Origin: Brevundimonas sp. 357
GTDB taxonomy: Bacteria > Pseudomonadota > Alphaproteobacteria > Caulobacterales > Caulobacteraceae
Length of the DNA stretch: 64,000 nt
Assembly: GCF_003938605.1 (NCBI RefSeq)
Contig: NZ_RHWX01000006.1
Location: 62,001-126,000 of the forward strand
Reading direction: 5' to 3'
The notes beneath the pieces were generated by a model. It was not told where the DNA came from, did no database searches, and was given only the letters and a program-made list of their open reading frames with translations. A program made the translations under genes and the position numbers. How positions within the stretch are numbered: position 1 is the first letter of the stretch; each line of letters begins with the position of its first letter. Positions 11,010 to 19,346 of this stretch are shown one piece after another.

Positions 11010-14000
11010 TTAGAAGGGACGGAAGTTCAGGCCGACGAAGAAGCGACGGCCGTAGGGGTCGTAGTTCGAGTAGATGGTGGTGCCCAGGATGTCGCGCTGT
11101 TCCGCGTCAAACAGGTTCACCACGCCGGCGCGCAACGTCAGGTCGTCACGGACATTGTAGCGAACCGTGATGTCGTGGCGCGTGAAGGCGCCGGTTTCCA
11201 TCTGGTCACCCAGACGAGAGTCGGCGTTGTTGATGAAGTTGCGGGCGCGAACGATGTTCGCGCTCGACTGCCAGTCGGCCGTCCAGTTGACATTCCAGAT
11301 GTCGTTCGGACGCCAGGACAGCGACGACGCCAGGCGGACACGCGGATAGGCGTTGGTGCCGCTCAGGGTGATGCTGCCGGCCAGTTCATCATAATCCGAC
11401 GGATCGGACTCGTTCAGGAACTGCTTCTGCTCGATCAGCCACGAACCGTTCAGACGCCAGTCGAAGGCGCCCCAGTTCTTGCCCCAATCCGCGGTGTCCC
11501 ACGAATAGTTGGCGCCGAAGTCGAGACCACGGGTTTCCAGAGCGGCGTAGTTGAACGAACGCTCGATGAAGCCGCCGATCGGATCGCCGTTCGGCGCGCC
11601 GACGCCGAACGGAATGTTCGGGTTGTTGCGGAAGACCGAGTTACAGGCGTCCATGTTGAGTTCGGCGCCGCTGACGCAGTTGGCGGCGATGCCGGCGGCC
11701 GACACCGAGGCGATGACCTTGTCGATGCTGATCTCATAGTAGTCCAGCGACACGGTCAGACCCGGCGCGAAGCGGGGCTGGAAGACGGTCGAGAAGGTGA
11801 ACGATTCCGACTCTTCCGGTTGCAGGTCCGGGTTGCCGCCCGAGACGCCCGTCAGGCCCGAAGTGTAGTTCGGACGGAAGTCGTCGGTGTTGGTGGCCGT
11901 GGCGCCGGCGAAGTCGAACGACAGGCCTTGTTGAGCGGCCAGGGTCGTGCAGTTCTTCACGCGGTTGGCCTTGGTCTCCTGGTCGTCAAGACCAGCGATC
12001 GTGGCGGTGGCGCAGGGGTCGACAAAGTTGTTGGCGAACGTTTCGCCGTACGGCGAGAAGTTCTCACCCAGGTTCGGCACGCGAACCGAGGAGTTGAAGC
12101 TGGTCTTGAAGGTGATGTCGCGGATCGGACGGTAGACCAGGTTCACGCCATAGACGTCGACGTTGCCGACGGTCGAATAGTCGGCCCAGCGGTACGAGCC
12201 GCTGAGTTCGGCGTACTCGCCCAGCTTGGAGTCGCGGAACAGCGGCACCGAGACTTCGGTGAACAGTTCCTTGGACTCGTAGCTGACTTCCGGGAAGTCC
12301 GCGCCGCCGTTCAGGAACAGCAGACGGTCGCCGGCGGTGGTGCTGCGGCCAACGGCCGAAGTGCTTTCCTTGCGCCATTCGCCGCCGAAGGCGAAGCCCA
12401 GGTTGCCGGCGCCCCAGAAGTCCCACAGCTCGGTCGAGATCGAGCCGATGGCCTGGTGCTGTTCGTTCATCTCCTCGACGCGAACGAAGGCGTCGACGTA
12501 TTCCAGAGCTTCAGCCGACTGGTTGCCCGCGCCGAAGATGTTCAGCGGGGTGCACTGAGCGATGGCGTTGCGGCCGTACTCGGTGTCGCGCAGGTCGCCG
12601 CCACGGTGACGGTCGGCGATGACGGCGTCGCCGCGAGCGTTCATCAACGACGAACGGCAGACGATGGCGCCCGGGGTGCCCATGATGCCGGCCGTATCGA
12701 CAACGGCGTCAGCGGCCAGGGCCATGCGCTGGCTGTCGACGGCGCGTTCGATGTTCTCGATCTCGGCCTTGCCGTAGGTGTAGCCCAGATCCCAGGACAG
12801 CGACTTGGCGAAGCCCACGGGGCCGTGGTTGCCGTCGAAGCCCACGACATAGCGTTGGATGTCGCGGGTGTTGGCCTGTGAGCGTTGCGGACCGAAGAAG
12901 GTGTGACGCGCGATCGGCAGGCTTTCGGTGCCGATCAGTTCGCCGGCGTTCGCGGCGGTCGGCGGCGCATAGATGTCGATGCGGTTGTTGGCGATGGCGT
13001 CCTTCACCGTCTGCGGTAGGAAGGCGTTATCGGCCCAGCGCAGGTCGAAAGCGGACGAACCCCAGATGGAGTTGGTTTGACCAGCGCCGTAGGAGTCGTT
13101 GTCCAGATCGACGTCGAAGAACGTCCGCTGGCCGCGCATGAAGGTTTCTTCGGTGACGTACTTGGCCGACGCGTGGAAGTTGATCGAGTCGGTGATCTTG
13201 AAGTTGGTCCCGACCTGATAACGCTGCGACTCCGAAGCCGGAACGCGGCTGAAGCCGGCGACTTCGCCCAGCGGCATGCCGTCGCCGCCGATGTTGTACG
13301 GGCGGTTGATGCCGACGTTGCCCACGCGCTGGCCGAAGTTGGCCGGGCGGGCGCCGCCGTTTTCATACCAGAAGGTCTTGCCCGGCATGATGCCGAAGCA
13401 GTTGGCGGCGTAGGAGAAGTTGCCGCCGGGGAGGCAGTTCTCGTAAGGCACGTTCGGGTTGGTCAGGTCGCTGGGACGCTGCAGGTTGGCCAGGGTGGTC
13501 TGGCCCCACGGCACGATGTCCAGGCGGTTCACGCCGTAGAAGACGCCGGCGTCCAGCAGGCCGTCGTACGGACGGTTGGTCGGGTCGGCGTCGATGGCCA
13601 GACGGATCGGGCCGCGACGGATCCAGTCGATGTCCATCGAATCGACGTTGTCGATCTTCTCGTACTCGGCGTGAGCATAGACGTTCAGGCGATCGTCCAT
13701 GAAGTTCTTGCCGATCAGGCCCGAGATGCGGCGGGTGGCTTCGCCGTTGTCGTTGATCTGACCGTAGTTGGCGTCGATCTCCAGGCCTTCGAAATCCTTC
13801 TTGAGGATGAAGTTCAGCACGCCCGAGACGGCGTCTGCGCCGTAAACCGACGAGGCGCCGCCGGTGATGATTTCGACGTTCTGGATCAGCAGGCGCGGGA
13901 TGGTGTCGACGTCAACCGACAGGTCGCCGCCCGAGGAACCGACATGACGGCGTCCATCGACCAGGGTCAGGGTGCGGTTGGAGCCGAGCGAACGCAGGTT

Positions 14001-14330
14001 GGCCAGCGACAGGCCGCCGGCGTTCAGGCTGGAACCCGTGGTGTCGGACGGCACCGTCGAGTTCTGCAGGGCCGGGATGGTGGACAGGTAATCGATCAGG
14101 CTGGTCTGGCCCGTCGACAGGATTTCTTCCTGCGTGACCTGGATCAGCGGCGTCGGCGCATTGGCGGCGCTACGACGGATACGCGAACCAGTGACGACAA
14201 TTTCACCGACTTCGGTGGCTTGGGCGTCTGAGGTGGGTTGTTCGACGACCTGGGCGGAAACGGCGCCGGCGGCGACGAGGGCGCTGATCAGGACAGTGCT
14301 GCCCAGAAGGCGGGAGCGGGTGAATCGCAT
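11010..14330 (-). CDS. TonB-dependent outer membrane receptor
   Basis: 1106 residues from MRFTRSRLLGSTVLISALVA, a signal peptide cleaved near VSAQ. The plug domain follows (EIVVTGSRIRRSAANAPTPL, then TGQTSLIDYLSTIPALQNS), with the usual VEIITGGASSVYGADAVSGV motif. A long beta-barrel comes next, ending in the aromatic terminus FVGLNFRPF. This is the large receptor subclass abundant in Caulobacterales. It imports a ligand across the outer membrane using TonB energy; the ligand cannot be read from the sequence. No sigma/anti-sigma pair is adjacent, so classic cell-surface signalling is unlikely. A GAGG site precedes the ATG. The gene has its own terminator and an AT-rich promoter region. Confidence 0.95.
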   Translation of the reverse strand: MRFTRSRLLGSTVLISALVAAGAVSAQVVEQPTSDAQATEVGEIVVTGSRIRRSAANAPTPLIQVTQEEILSTGQTSLIDYLSTIPALQNSTVPSDTTGSSLNAGGLSLANLRSLGSNRTLTLVDGRRHVGSSGGDLSVDVDTIPRLLIQNVEIITGGASSVYGADAVSGVLNFILKKDFEGLEIDANYGQINDNGEATRRISGLIGKNFMDDRLNVYAHAEYEKIDNVDSMDIDWIRRGPIRLAIDADPTNRPYDGLLDAGVFYGVNRLDIVPWGQTTLANLQRPSDLTNPNVPYENCLPGGNFSYAANCFGIMPGKTFWYENGGARPANFGQRVGNVGINRPYNIGGDGMPLGEVAGFSRVPASESQRYQVGTNFKITDSINFHASAKYVTEETFMRGQRTFFDVDLDNDSYGAGQTNSIWGSSAFDLRWADNAFLPQTVKDAIANNRIDIYAPPTAANAGELIGTESLPIARHTFFGPQRSQANTRDIQRYVVGFDGNHGPVGFAKSLSWDLGYTYGKAEIENIERAVDSQRMALAADAVVDTAGIMGTPGAIVCRSSLMNARGDAVIADRHRGGDLRDTEYGRNAIAQCTPLNIFGAGNQSAEALEYVDAFVRVEEMNEQHQAIGSISTELWDFWGAGNLGFAFGGEWRKESTSAVGRSTTAGDRLLFLNGGADFPEVSYESKELFTEVSVPLFRDSKLGEYAELSGSYRWADYSTVGNVDVYGVNLVYRPIRDITFKTSFNSSVRVPNLGENFSPYGETFANNFVDPCATATIAGLDDQETKANRVKNCTTLAAQQGLSFDFAGATATNTDDFRPNYTSGLTGVSGGNPDLQPEESESFTFSTVFQPRFAPGLTVSLDYYEISIDKVIASVSAAGIAANCVSGAELNMDACNSVFRNNPNIPFGVGAPNGDPIGGFIERSFNYAALETRGLDFGANYSWDTADWGKNWGAFDWRLNGSWLIEQKQFLNESDPSDYDELAGSITLSGTNAYPRVRLASSLSWRPNDIWNVNWTADWQSSANIVRARNFINNADSRLGDQMETGAFTRHDITVRYNVRDDLTLRAGVVNLFDAEQRDILGTTIYSNYDPYGRRFFVGLNFRPF

Positions 14331-14460
14331 ACAGTTAAGCCTCACATAACGACACGGTATGAACCATGATCCGCCACAGGATTGCCTCATCCGGGTCGGG
14401 TCAAGTTGGATCATGCGCGATGTGGAGCAAGTGCGACGGTAATGTTGCCGTGTTGCAAAT

Positions 14461-14499
14461 TTGGGACGAATTTTGTCCAATAAAGACGGAATTGTGTCT
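14461..14499. promoter_or_regulatory. Inverted repeats in the receptor promoter region
   Basis: The 223-bp gap upstream of the TonB-dependent receptor is AT-rich compared with its surroundings. It contains TTGGGAC...GTCCAA (14461-14480, one extra base in one arm) and AGAC-N8-GTCT (14484-14499). Both look like operator half-site pairs about 130-170 bases upstream of the receptor start. The regulator is unknown. Confidence 0.35.
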
Positions 14500-14553
14500 C
14501 GTTATTGCGTCAATTGAGGCAATTTGCGTTCGAAATTGGGCGAAGAAGTCGTG

Positions 14554-15252
14554 TTACGGATTGAGCGTGCGCAGCCAGTCCGGAACCTCGTCGAAACGGC
14601 TCAGGCTGACGTAGCGAGGGTGGCCTTCGGGCGCGTCGGCGAGCTCATGGGCCCAGGTAATATGGTACGGAATATGGATTCCCCAGGCGCCCGCAGCGAT
14701 TGCCGGGAGAACATCCGACTTCATGGAATTTCCCACCATAGCTGCGTCGTCTGGTGCAACGCCATGGCGCGAAAAGATCGTTTCGTAGGTCAAACGATCC
14801 TTTTCGGACACAATCTCGACGCCAGAGAAGTAGTCGCCGAGTCTGGAGGCGGCGAGCTTGCGTTCCTGATCCATCAGATCGCCCTTCGTGATCAGAATGA
14901 GGCGGTATCGCGTCGATAGATCGGCGACGGCCTCCGCGACGCCGGGCAGGGTCTCGACAGGGTGGACAAGCATCTCGCGGCCGGCGGCCAGGATCTCGCG
15001 CACGATGTGGGGCGGGGCCGAGCCGTCGCACAACTCCATCGCCGTCTCCAGCATCGACAGGGTGAAGCCCTTCACGCCGTAGCCATAGAGCCGCAGGTTG
15101 CGGCGCTCGACCTGCGCCAGGCGGTCCATCATCACCGGCTCTTCGGCGTGGTCGGCCAGCAGTTCGGCGAACCGTTTCTGGCTCAGGCGGAAAATGGTCT
15201 CATTGTGCCAGAGGGTGTCGTCGGCATCGAGGCCGACCGTGGTGACGGGCAT
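14554..15252 (-). CDS. HAD family hydrolase
   Basis: 232 residues starting MPVTTVGLDADDTLWHNE. The DADDT motif holds the nucleophile and acid/base aspartates of haloacid dehalogenase-type phosphatases. Later motifs fit the family: LILITKGD (motif II region), the conserved lysine region, and AAMVGNSMKSDVLPAIAAG (motif III/IV). A cap domain lies between motifs I and II. It is probably a phosphatase; the substrate is unknown. An in-frame start 19 codons upstream exists, but the chosen ATG fits the family better. Confidence 0.9.
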   Translation of the reverse strand: MPVTTVGLDADDTLWHNETIFRLSQKRFAELLADHAEEPVMMDRLAQVERRNLRLYGYGVKGFTLSMLETAMELCDGSAPPHIVREILAAGREMLVHPVETLPGVAEAVADLSTRYRLILITKGDLMDQERKLAASRLGDYFSGVEIVSEKDRLTYETIFSRHGVAPDDAAMVGNSMKSDVLPAIAAGAWGIHIPYHITWAHELADAPEGHPRYVSLSRFDEVPDWLRTLNP

Positions 15253-15373
15253 GGGGGAGGCTCCAGAACTTCTGGCCGGGGCATTAGCATGGTTCCCTGT
15301 CCCGCTCATCCTGAAGGGAAGGCGGGAAAATCTTCATGGCGACGGCTGCGACATTTCAGTCTATGCGGCGAGC

Positions 15374-16681
15374 ATGAGCCAAGTCGACATCCTGCCTGAA
15401 CCCTCGCACCGCATCGGCTGGGGCCTGGCCGCCCTGGTGGTGGCGGGGAACATGATCGGATCGGGCGTCTACCTGTTGCCCGCCACCCTGGCGCCGACCG
15501 GCAGCAGCAGCGTCATCGGCTGGCTGGTCTGCGGGATCGGTGCGGTGACGCTGGCGCTGGTGTTCGGCGGTCTGGGGCGGATGCAGCCGGAGGCCGACGG
15601 CCTGTCGGACTTCGCCCGGCGCGGTTTGGGGCGGTTCCTGGGCTATCAGACGGGGCTGGCCTATTGGGCCGCCTGCCTGACCGGCAACGTGGCCGTGGCG
15701 GTGGCGGGGACCGGCTATCTGGCCTTCTTCTTTCCGGCGCTGAAGGAGCCGATGTGGGGGGCGGTCAGCAATCTGGCGCTGATCTGGCTGACGACGGCGG
15801 CCTATGCGGCCGGGTCGAAGACGGCGGCGCGGTTCGGGGCGATCACCCTGGTGCTGGGACTGATCCCGATCGGCCTGGCCATCATCGCCGGCGTCATCGC
15901 CTTCAGCGGAGAGACCTTCGCCGCCTCATGGAGTCCGGCGGGCGAGCCGCTGATGAAGACGGTTCCGGCGTCGCTGGCCGTGATCTTCTGGGCCTTCCTG
16001 GGCGTAGAGAGCGCGGCGGCCCTGTCCAGTCAGGTGAAGAACCCGGCGACCGACGTGGGCCGCGCCTCGCTGGGCGGAGTGTTGTTGGCCTTCGTCGTCT
16101 ATGTGGCGGCCAGCGTTGCGGTGTTCGGCGTCATCCCGGCCGATGTCTTGGCCCATTCGACCAGTCCTTACGCCGATCTGGTGGCGCGGGTCATGGGGGC
16201 CTCGGTGGCCGGGCTGGTTGCGGCCTGCGCCGTCATCAAGGCGACCGGCACCATTGCGGGCTGGACCATGATGGGCGGCGAGACGGCGCGCGCCTCGGCC
16301 GAGGCGGGCTGGCTGCCGCGCTGGTTCGGCGGGGCGCAGAAGGGCAAAACGCCCCTGTCCAACCCCCTGATCAACGGCGTCATTATGAGCGCCATGGTGA
16401 TCGCCAGCGCCCAGCCGACGCTGGGCCAGCAGTTCGGCGTGCTGATCGGCGTGACCTCGGTGCTGACGCTGTGCCTCTACGCCCTGTGTTCGGTGACGCT
16501 GTGGAAGCTGACGACCAAGCCGGGCTGGCGTCTGCTGGCCGTCGGCGGGGCGGTGTTTTCGGCCTTTGCGGTCGCGGCGGCGGCGGGCGGCTACATCTGG
16601 CCCAGCGTCGGCTTCTTCGCCGTGACCAGCCTGGCCTGGCTGTGGGTTCGCAAGCGACAGGGACGCTTCCAGGCGGCATAA
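15374..16681 (+). CDS. APC-family amino acid permease
   Basis: 435 residues with about twelve hydrophobic segments. The first helix has the APC signature (ALVVAGNMIGSGVYLLPATL) that binds the substrate alpha-amino and carboxyl groups. Later helices include AVIFWAFLGVESAAALSSQV. The layout resembles the AdiC/PotE antiporter branch, so it may exchange an amino acid for its amine, but the substrate is not determined. The chosen ATG gives the normal short cytoplasmic N-terminus. It diverges from the HAD gene and ends in its own terminator before carA. Confidence 0.9.
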   Translation: MSQVDILPEPSHRIGWGLAALVVAGNMIGSGVYLLPATLAPTGSSSVIGWLVCGIGAVTLALVFGGLGRMQPEADGLSDFARRGLGRFLGYQTGLAYWAACLTGNVAVAVAGTGYLAFFFPALKEPMWGAVSNLALIWLTTAAYAAGSKTAARFGAITLVLGLIPIGLAIIAGVIAFSGETFAASWSPAGEPLMKTVPASLAVIFWAFLGVESAAALSSQVKNPATDVGRASLGGVLLAFVVYVAASVAVFGVIPADVLAHSTSPYADLVARVMGASVAGLVAACAVIKATGTIAGWTMMGGETARASAEAGWLPRWFGGAQKGKTPLSNPLINGVIMSAMVIASAQPTLGQQFGVLIGVTSVLTLCLYALCSVTLWKLTTKPGWRLLAVGGAVFSAFAVAAAAGGYIWPSVGFFAVTSLAWLWVRKRQGRFQAA

Positions 16682-16684
16682 TCA

Positions 16685-16712
16685 GAGGCCGTGTTGACAC
16701 GGCCTCTTCATC
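16685..16712 (+). terminator. Intrinsic terminator of the permease gene
   Basis: A perfect 9-bp stem (GAGGCCGTG, loop TTGA, CACGGCCTC) at 16685-16706 is followed by a T-rich run. It lies three bases past the permease stop and separates it from carA. Confidence 0.8.
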
Positions 16713-16767
16713 TCTTTAGCGACGCCGCCGTTTGTCCGCCCGTATTCACTGCTAGGAGCCCTGCGCC

Positions 16768-17928
16768 ATGACGACTCAAATCCTGTCCGGCGCCACCGGC
16801 GTCCTCGTGCTTGCAGATGGAACGGTCCTGTCGGGGATCGGCGTCGGCGCGACCGGCTCGGCCCTCGGCGAGGTGGTCTTCAACACCTCGATGACGGGCT
16901 ATCAGGAAATCCTGACCGACCCCTCGTACATGAGCCAGATCCTCGCCTTCACCTTCCCGCACATCGGCAATGTCGGCGTGAACCTAGAAGACGTCGAGCA
17001 GGTCGGCGAGGCGCCCGAGCGCGCGGCGCGCGGCGTCATCCTGCGCGACGTGCCGACCGATCCGGCCAACTGGCGCGCCACGGGCGGGCTGGACGCCTGG
17101 ATGAAGTCGCGCGGCGTCATCGGCCTGGCGGGCGTCGACACCCGCGCCCTGACCCAGCTGATCCGCGAGAAGGGCGCCCCGCACGCCGTCATCGCCCATG
17201 ATCCCGACGGTCAGTTCGACCTGGAGGCCCTGACCGCCCAGGCGCGCGACTGGAAGGGCCTGGTCGGCCTGGATCTGGCCAAGGACGCCTCGACCACCCA
17301 GGCCTTCGAATGGACCGAGGGCGCCTGGGAATGGCCGACCGGCTACGCCCAGCCCGAGGCCGGCCACAAGTCGGTGGTGGTCGTCGACTACGGCGTGAAG
17401 CGCAACATCCTGCGCGCCCTGGCCTCGACCGGGGTGAAGATCACAGTGGTCCCCGCCTCGACCACGGCGGAAGAGATTCTGGCCCGCAGCCCCGACGGCG
17501 TGGTTCTGTCGAACGGTCCGGGCGATCCGGCCGCGACCGGCGAATACGCCGTGCCCGAGATCAGGAAGCTGCTGGACAGCGGCAAGCCGCTGATGGGCAT
17601 CTGCCTGGGCCACCAGATGCTGGCCATCGCCCTGGGCGCCAAGACGCTGAAGATGGAGCAGGGCCACCACGGCGCGAACCACCCGGTCAAGGATCTGACC
17701 ACGGGCAAGGTCGAGATCGTGTCGATGAACCACGAGTTCTCGGTCGACCGCGACAGCCTGCCTGAGGCCGTGGTTGAAACCCATGTGTCGCTTTTCGATG
17801 GTACGAATTGCGGGATTGCGTTGAAGGATAAACCCGTGTTCAGCGTACAGCATCACCCGGAGGCCTCGTCGGGTCCGACCGACAGCCTCTATCTGTTCAA
17901 GCGTTTCGTGGATTCCATGAGGGCGTAA
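16768..17928 (+). CDS. carA: Carbamoyl-phosphate synthase small subunit
   Basis: 386 residues, standard CarA length. It hydrolyses glutamine and channels ammonia to CarB. The N-terminal CarA domain includes GEVVFNTSMTGYQEILTDPS and the pocket motif GLAGVDTRALT. The C-terminal class I glutaminase domain has the catalytic cysteine in GICLGHQMLAIALGA and the His-Glu pair in QHHPEASSGP. An AGGAG site precedes the ATG. The stop codon is directly followed by the ATG of the next gene. The partner carB lies on the other strand 6.3 kb away. Confidence 0.98.
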   Translation: MTTQILSGATGVLVLADGTVLSGIGVGATGSALGEVVFNTSMTGYQEILTDPSYMSQILAFTFPHIGNVGVNLEDVEQVGEAPERAARGVILRDVPTDPANWRATGGLDAWMKSRGVIGLAGVDTRALTQLIREKGAPHAVIAHDPDGQFDLEALTAQARDWKGLVGLDLAKDASTTQAFEWTEGAWEWPTGYAQPEAGHKSVVVVDYGVKRNILRALASTGVKITVVPASTTAEEILARSPDGVVLSNGPGDPAATGEYAVPEIRKLLDSGKPLMGICLGHQMLAIALGAKTLKMEQGHHGANHPVKDLTTGKVEIVSMNHEFSVDRDSLPEAVVETHVSLFDGTNCGIALKDKPVFSVQHHPEASSGPTDSLYLFKRFVDSMRA

Positions 17929-18894
17929 ATGGGGGCTCCCGCAGCGAAGTCCGCTTATCTCGGTTGGGTTTCTGCTGCGATCGCAGGGGAGAGGGGGGGC
18001 TCTCTCGCTACTGCGGCGGCCGAGCATGATCTGATCCTGGGCTACGCCACAGGGTATGAGGCCGCCGACGTGGCGGTCTTCGTGCGCTCATTGCGCGCGG
18101 TCTATGCCGGCCCGGTGGTGCTGGTGACGGATCAGGAGCCTGAACTGCTGGCCTTCCTGGCTGAGCATGACGTTGAGTCCGTACCGCCCGCGTGCCTGTG
18201 CAACAGCGCCTGGCGGCCTCATCCGGTGATGCAGCGGTTCGCCGCCTTCGACATGCTGATGAGCGAACGGCCCTGGGCGCGCAGCGTCCTGCTGACCGAT
18301 GTGCGCGATGTGGTCTTCCAGGCGCCGCCGTTTGATCCGCCGCCCGCCAAGCCGGAATTCTTCGTCGAGTACGACGGGGGCCTGAAGGGGCATGCCTTCA
18401 ACATGAAATACCTGCGTGGTGTCGGCGGCGAGGACGTGGCGCGCGCCCTGGCGGACAAGCCGTGCGTCTGCGTCGGCACCGTCATGGGGCCGCGCGAGTG
18501 CATGATCCGCTTCTGCCGCACCCTGTTGATGCTGGCGGCCATTCCCCGATCCGAGATCGGCGGCGCCTTCGGGGCCGATCAGGCGGCCTGCAACATCGCC
18601 CTGCATCTGGGACTGGTCGAGGGGGAGGCGGCGGCCAACTACGGCCGGATCGCCACGATCGGCCTGACGTCGAGCGAGACCCTGTCGCTGGCGGACGGCC
18701 GGATCGTGAACCCGGACGGCGGGACCAGCGCGATCGTGCACCAGTACGACCGCCACCCGATCCTGATGGCCGCCATGCACGAACGCTGGGGCCAGGGCTT
18801 TGAGGTGCGCGAACGGCGCCGGGGCAAGAGCCTGTCCGAGCGCGGTCGCAAGCTGAAGGAATCCCTGGCGCGGCGCCTGCCCGAACTGCGTTGA
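17929..18894 (+). CDS. Putative GT-A-type glycosyltransferase
   Basis: 321 residues. It opens with a Rossmann-like half (VVLVTDQEPELLAFLAEHDV). The motif SVLLTDVRDVVFQ resembles the DxD metal site of GT-A glycosyltransferases. Further conserved-looking stretches are VGTVMGPRECMIRFCR, FGADQAACNIALHLG and the closing IVHQYDRHP. The acceptor and donor sugar are unknown, and the family call rests on these motifs alone. The ATG follows the carA TAA with no gap, so translation is probably coupled. The extreme N-terminus before DLILGYATG is poorly ordered, and the true start could be slightly downstream. Confidence 0.65.
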   Translation: MGAPAAKSAYLGWVSAAIAGERGGSLATAAAEHDLILGYATGYEAADVAVFVRSLRAVYAGPVVLVTDQEPELLAFLAEHDVESVPPACLCNSAWRPHPVMQRFAAFDMLMSERPWARSVLLTDVRDVVFQAPPFDPPPAKPEFFVEYDGGLKGHAFNMKYLRGVGGEDVARALADKPCVCVGTVMGPRECMIRFCRTLLMLAAIPRSEIGGAFGADQAACNIALHLGLVEGEAAANYGRIATIGLTSSETLSLADGRIVNPDGGTSAIVHQYDRHPILMAAMHERWGQGFEVRERRRGKSLSERGRKLKESLARRLPELR

Positions 18895-18898
18895 GCTT

Positions 18899-19174
18899 CT
18901 AGGGCAGGGACGCAGGTTCGGCGCGACGCAAGGCGGCCGCCTTGCCGATGGCGATGACGGCGGCGTGCAGCCAGTAGTCGGCGTCCTCGCTGCGATCCTC
19001 CTGCCGACGCAGCCAGCCGCGTTGACGTCGCAGGGCGGCGTTGGCCAGTAGGCGGGCATGCAGGGCGCGAGGCTTGAGCAGGGGAACAGCGGGAGAGCCG
19101 GGGACGGCGACGGCGTCGGGGCCTTGGGGCTCCACCGCCGGGCGGGCGATGGCGATGAACATGAGAAAACCCAT
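18899..19174 (-). CDS. Small hypothetical protein
   Basis: 91 residues, with a second possible start at the fifth codon. The N-terminus is mildly hydrophobic (MFIAIARPAV), and the C-terminal half is basic and helical (RRQEDRSEDADYWLHAAV). No family is recognised and no convincing ribosome site precedes either ATG. Support comes from its position downstream of an AT-rich, palindrome-rich gap and from ending just before the converging gene. Confidence 0.4.
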   Translation of the reverse strand: MGFLMFIAIARPAVEPQGPDAVAVPGSPAVPLLKPRALHARLLANAALRRQRGWLRRQEDRSEDADYWLHAAVIAIGKAAALRRAEPASLP

Positions 19175-19220
19175 CTGACAACGGCGTCGTTCGCGGTCTG
19201 CGGCGGCTCCGTCTGGAACA

Positions 19221-19300
19221 GCCCCTGCTTCTCAGGGGCGCAGGAAGAATCCACAGGCTCTGTGGACAGTTCCGCCGTTATACGAAAAATATTGTTCGTA
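19221..19300. promoter_or_regulatory. Cluster of three palindromes
   Basis: Three inverted repeats follow one another in a 172-bp gap: GCCCCTG-N5-CAGGGGC (19221-19239), CCACAG-N3-CTGTGG (19251-19265) and TACGAA-N8-TTCGTA (19281-19300). The last lies in a distinctly AT-rich stretch. The site is upstream of the small minus-strand gene at 18899-19174 and just past the end of the patatin gene. It reads as a promoter/operator region or a small structured RNA. Confidence 0.5.
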
Positions 19301-19346
19301 ATCAGATGGTTGCGGCCGCATTGCGGACAATATGGTTAACCAATTC

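Noticed and set aside
19221..19300. Replication origin
   Set aside because: AT-rich DNA and DnaA-like half-sites are present, but there is no cluster of good DnaA boxes and none of the usual origin neighbour genes.
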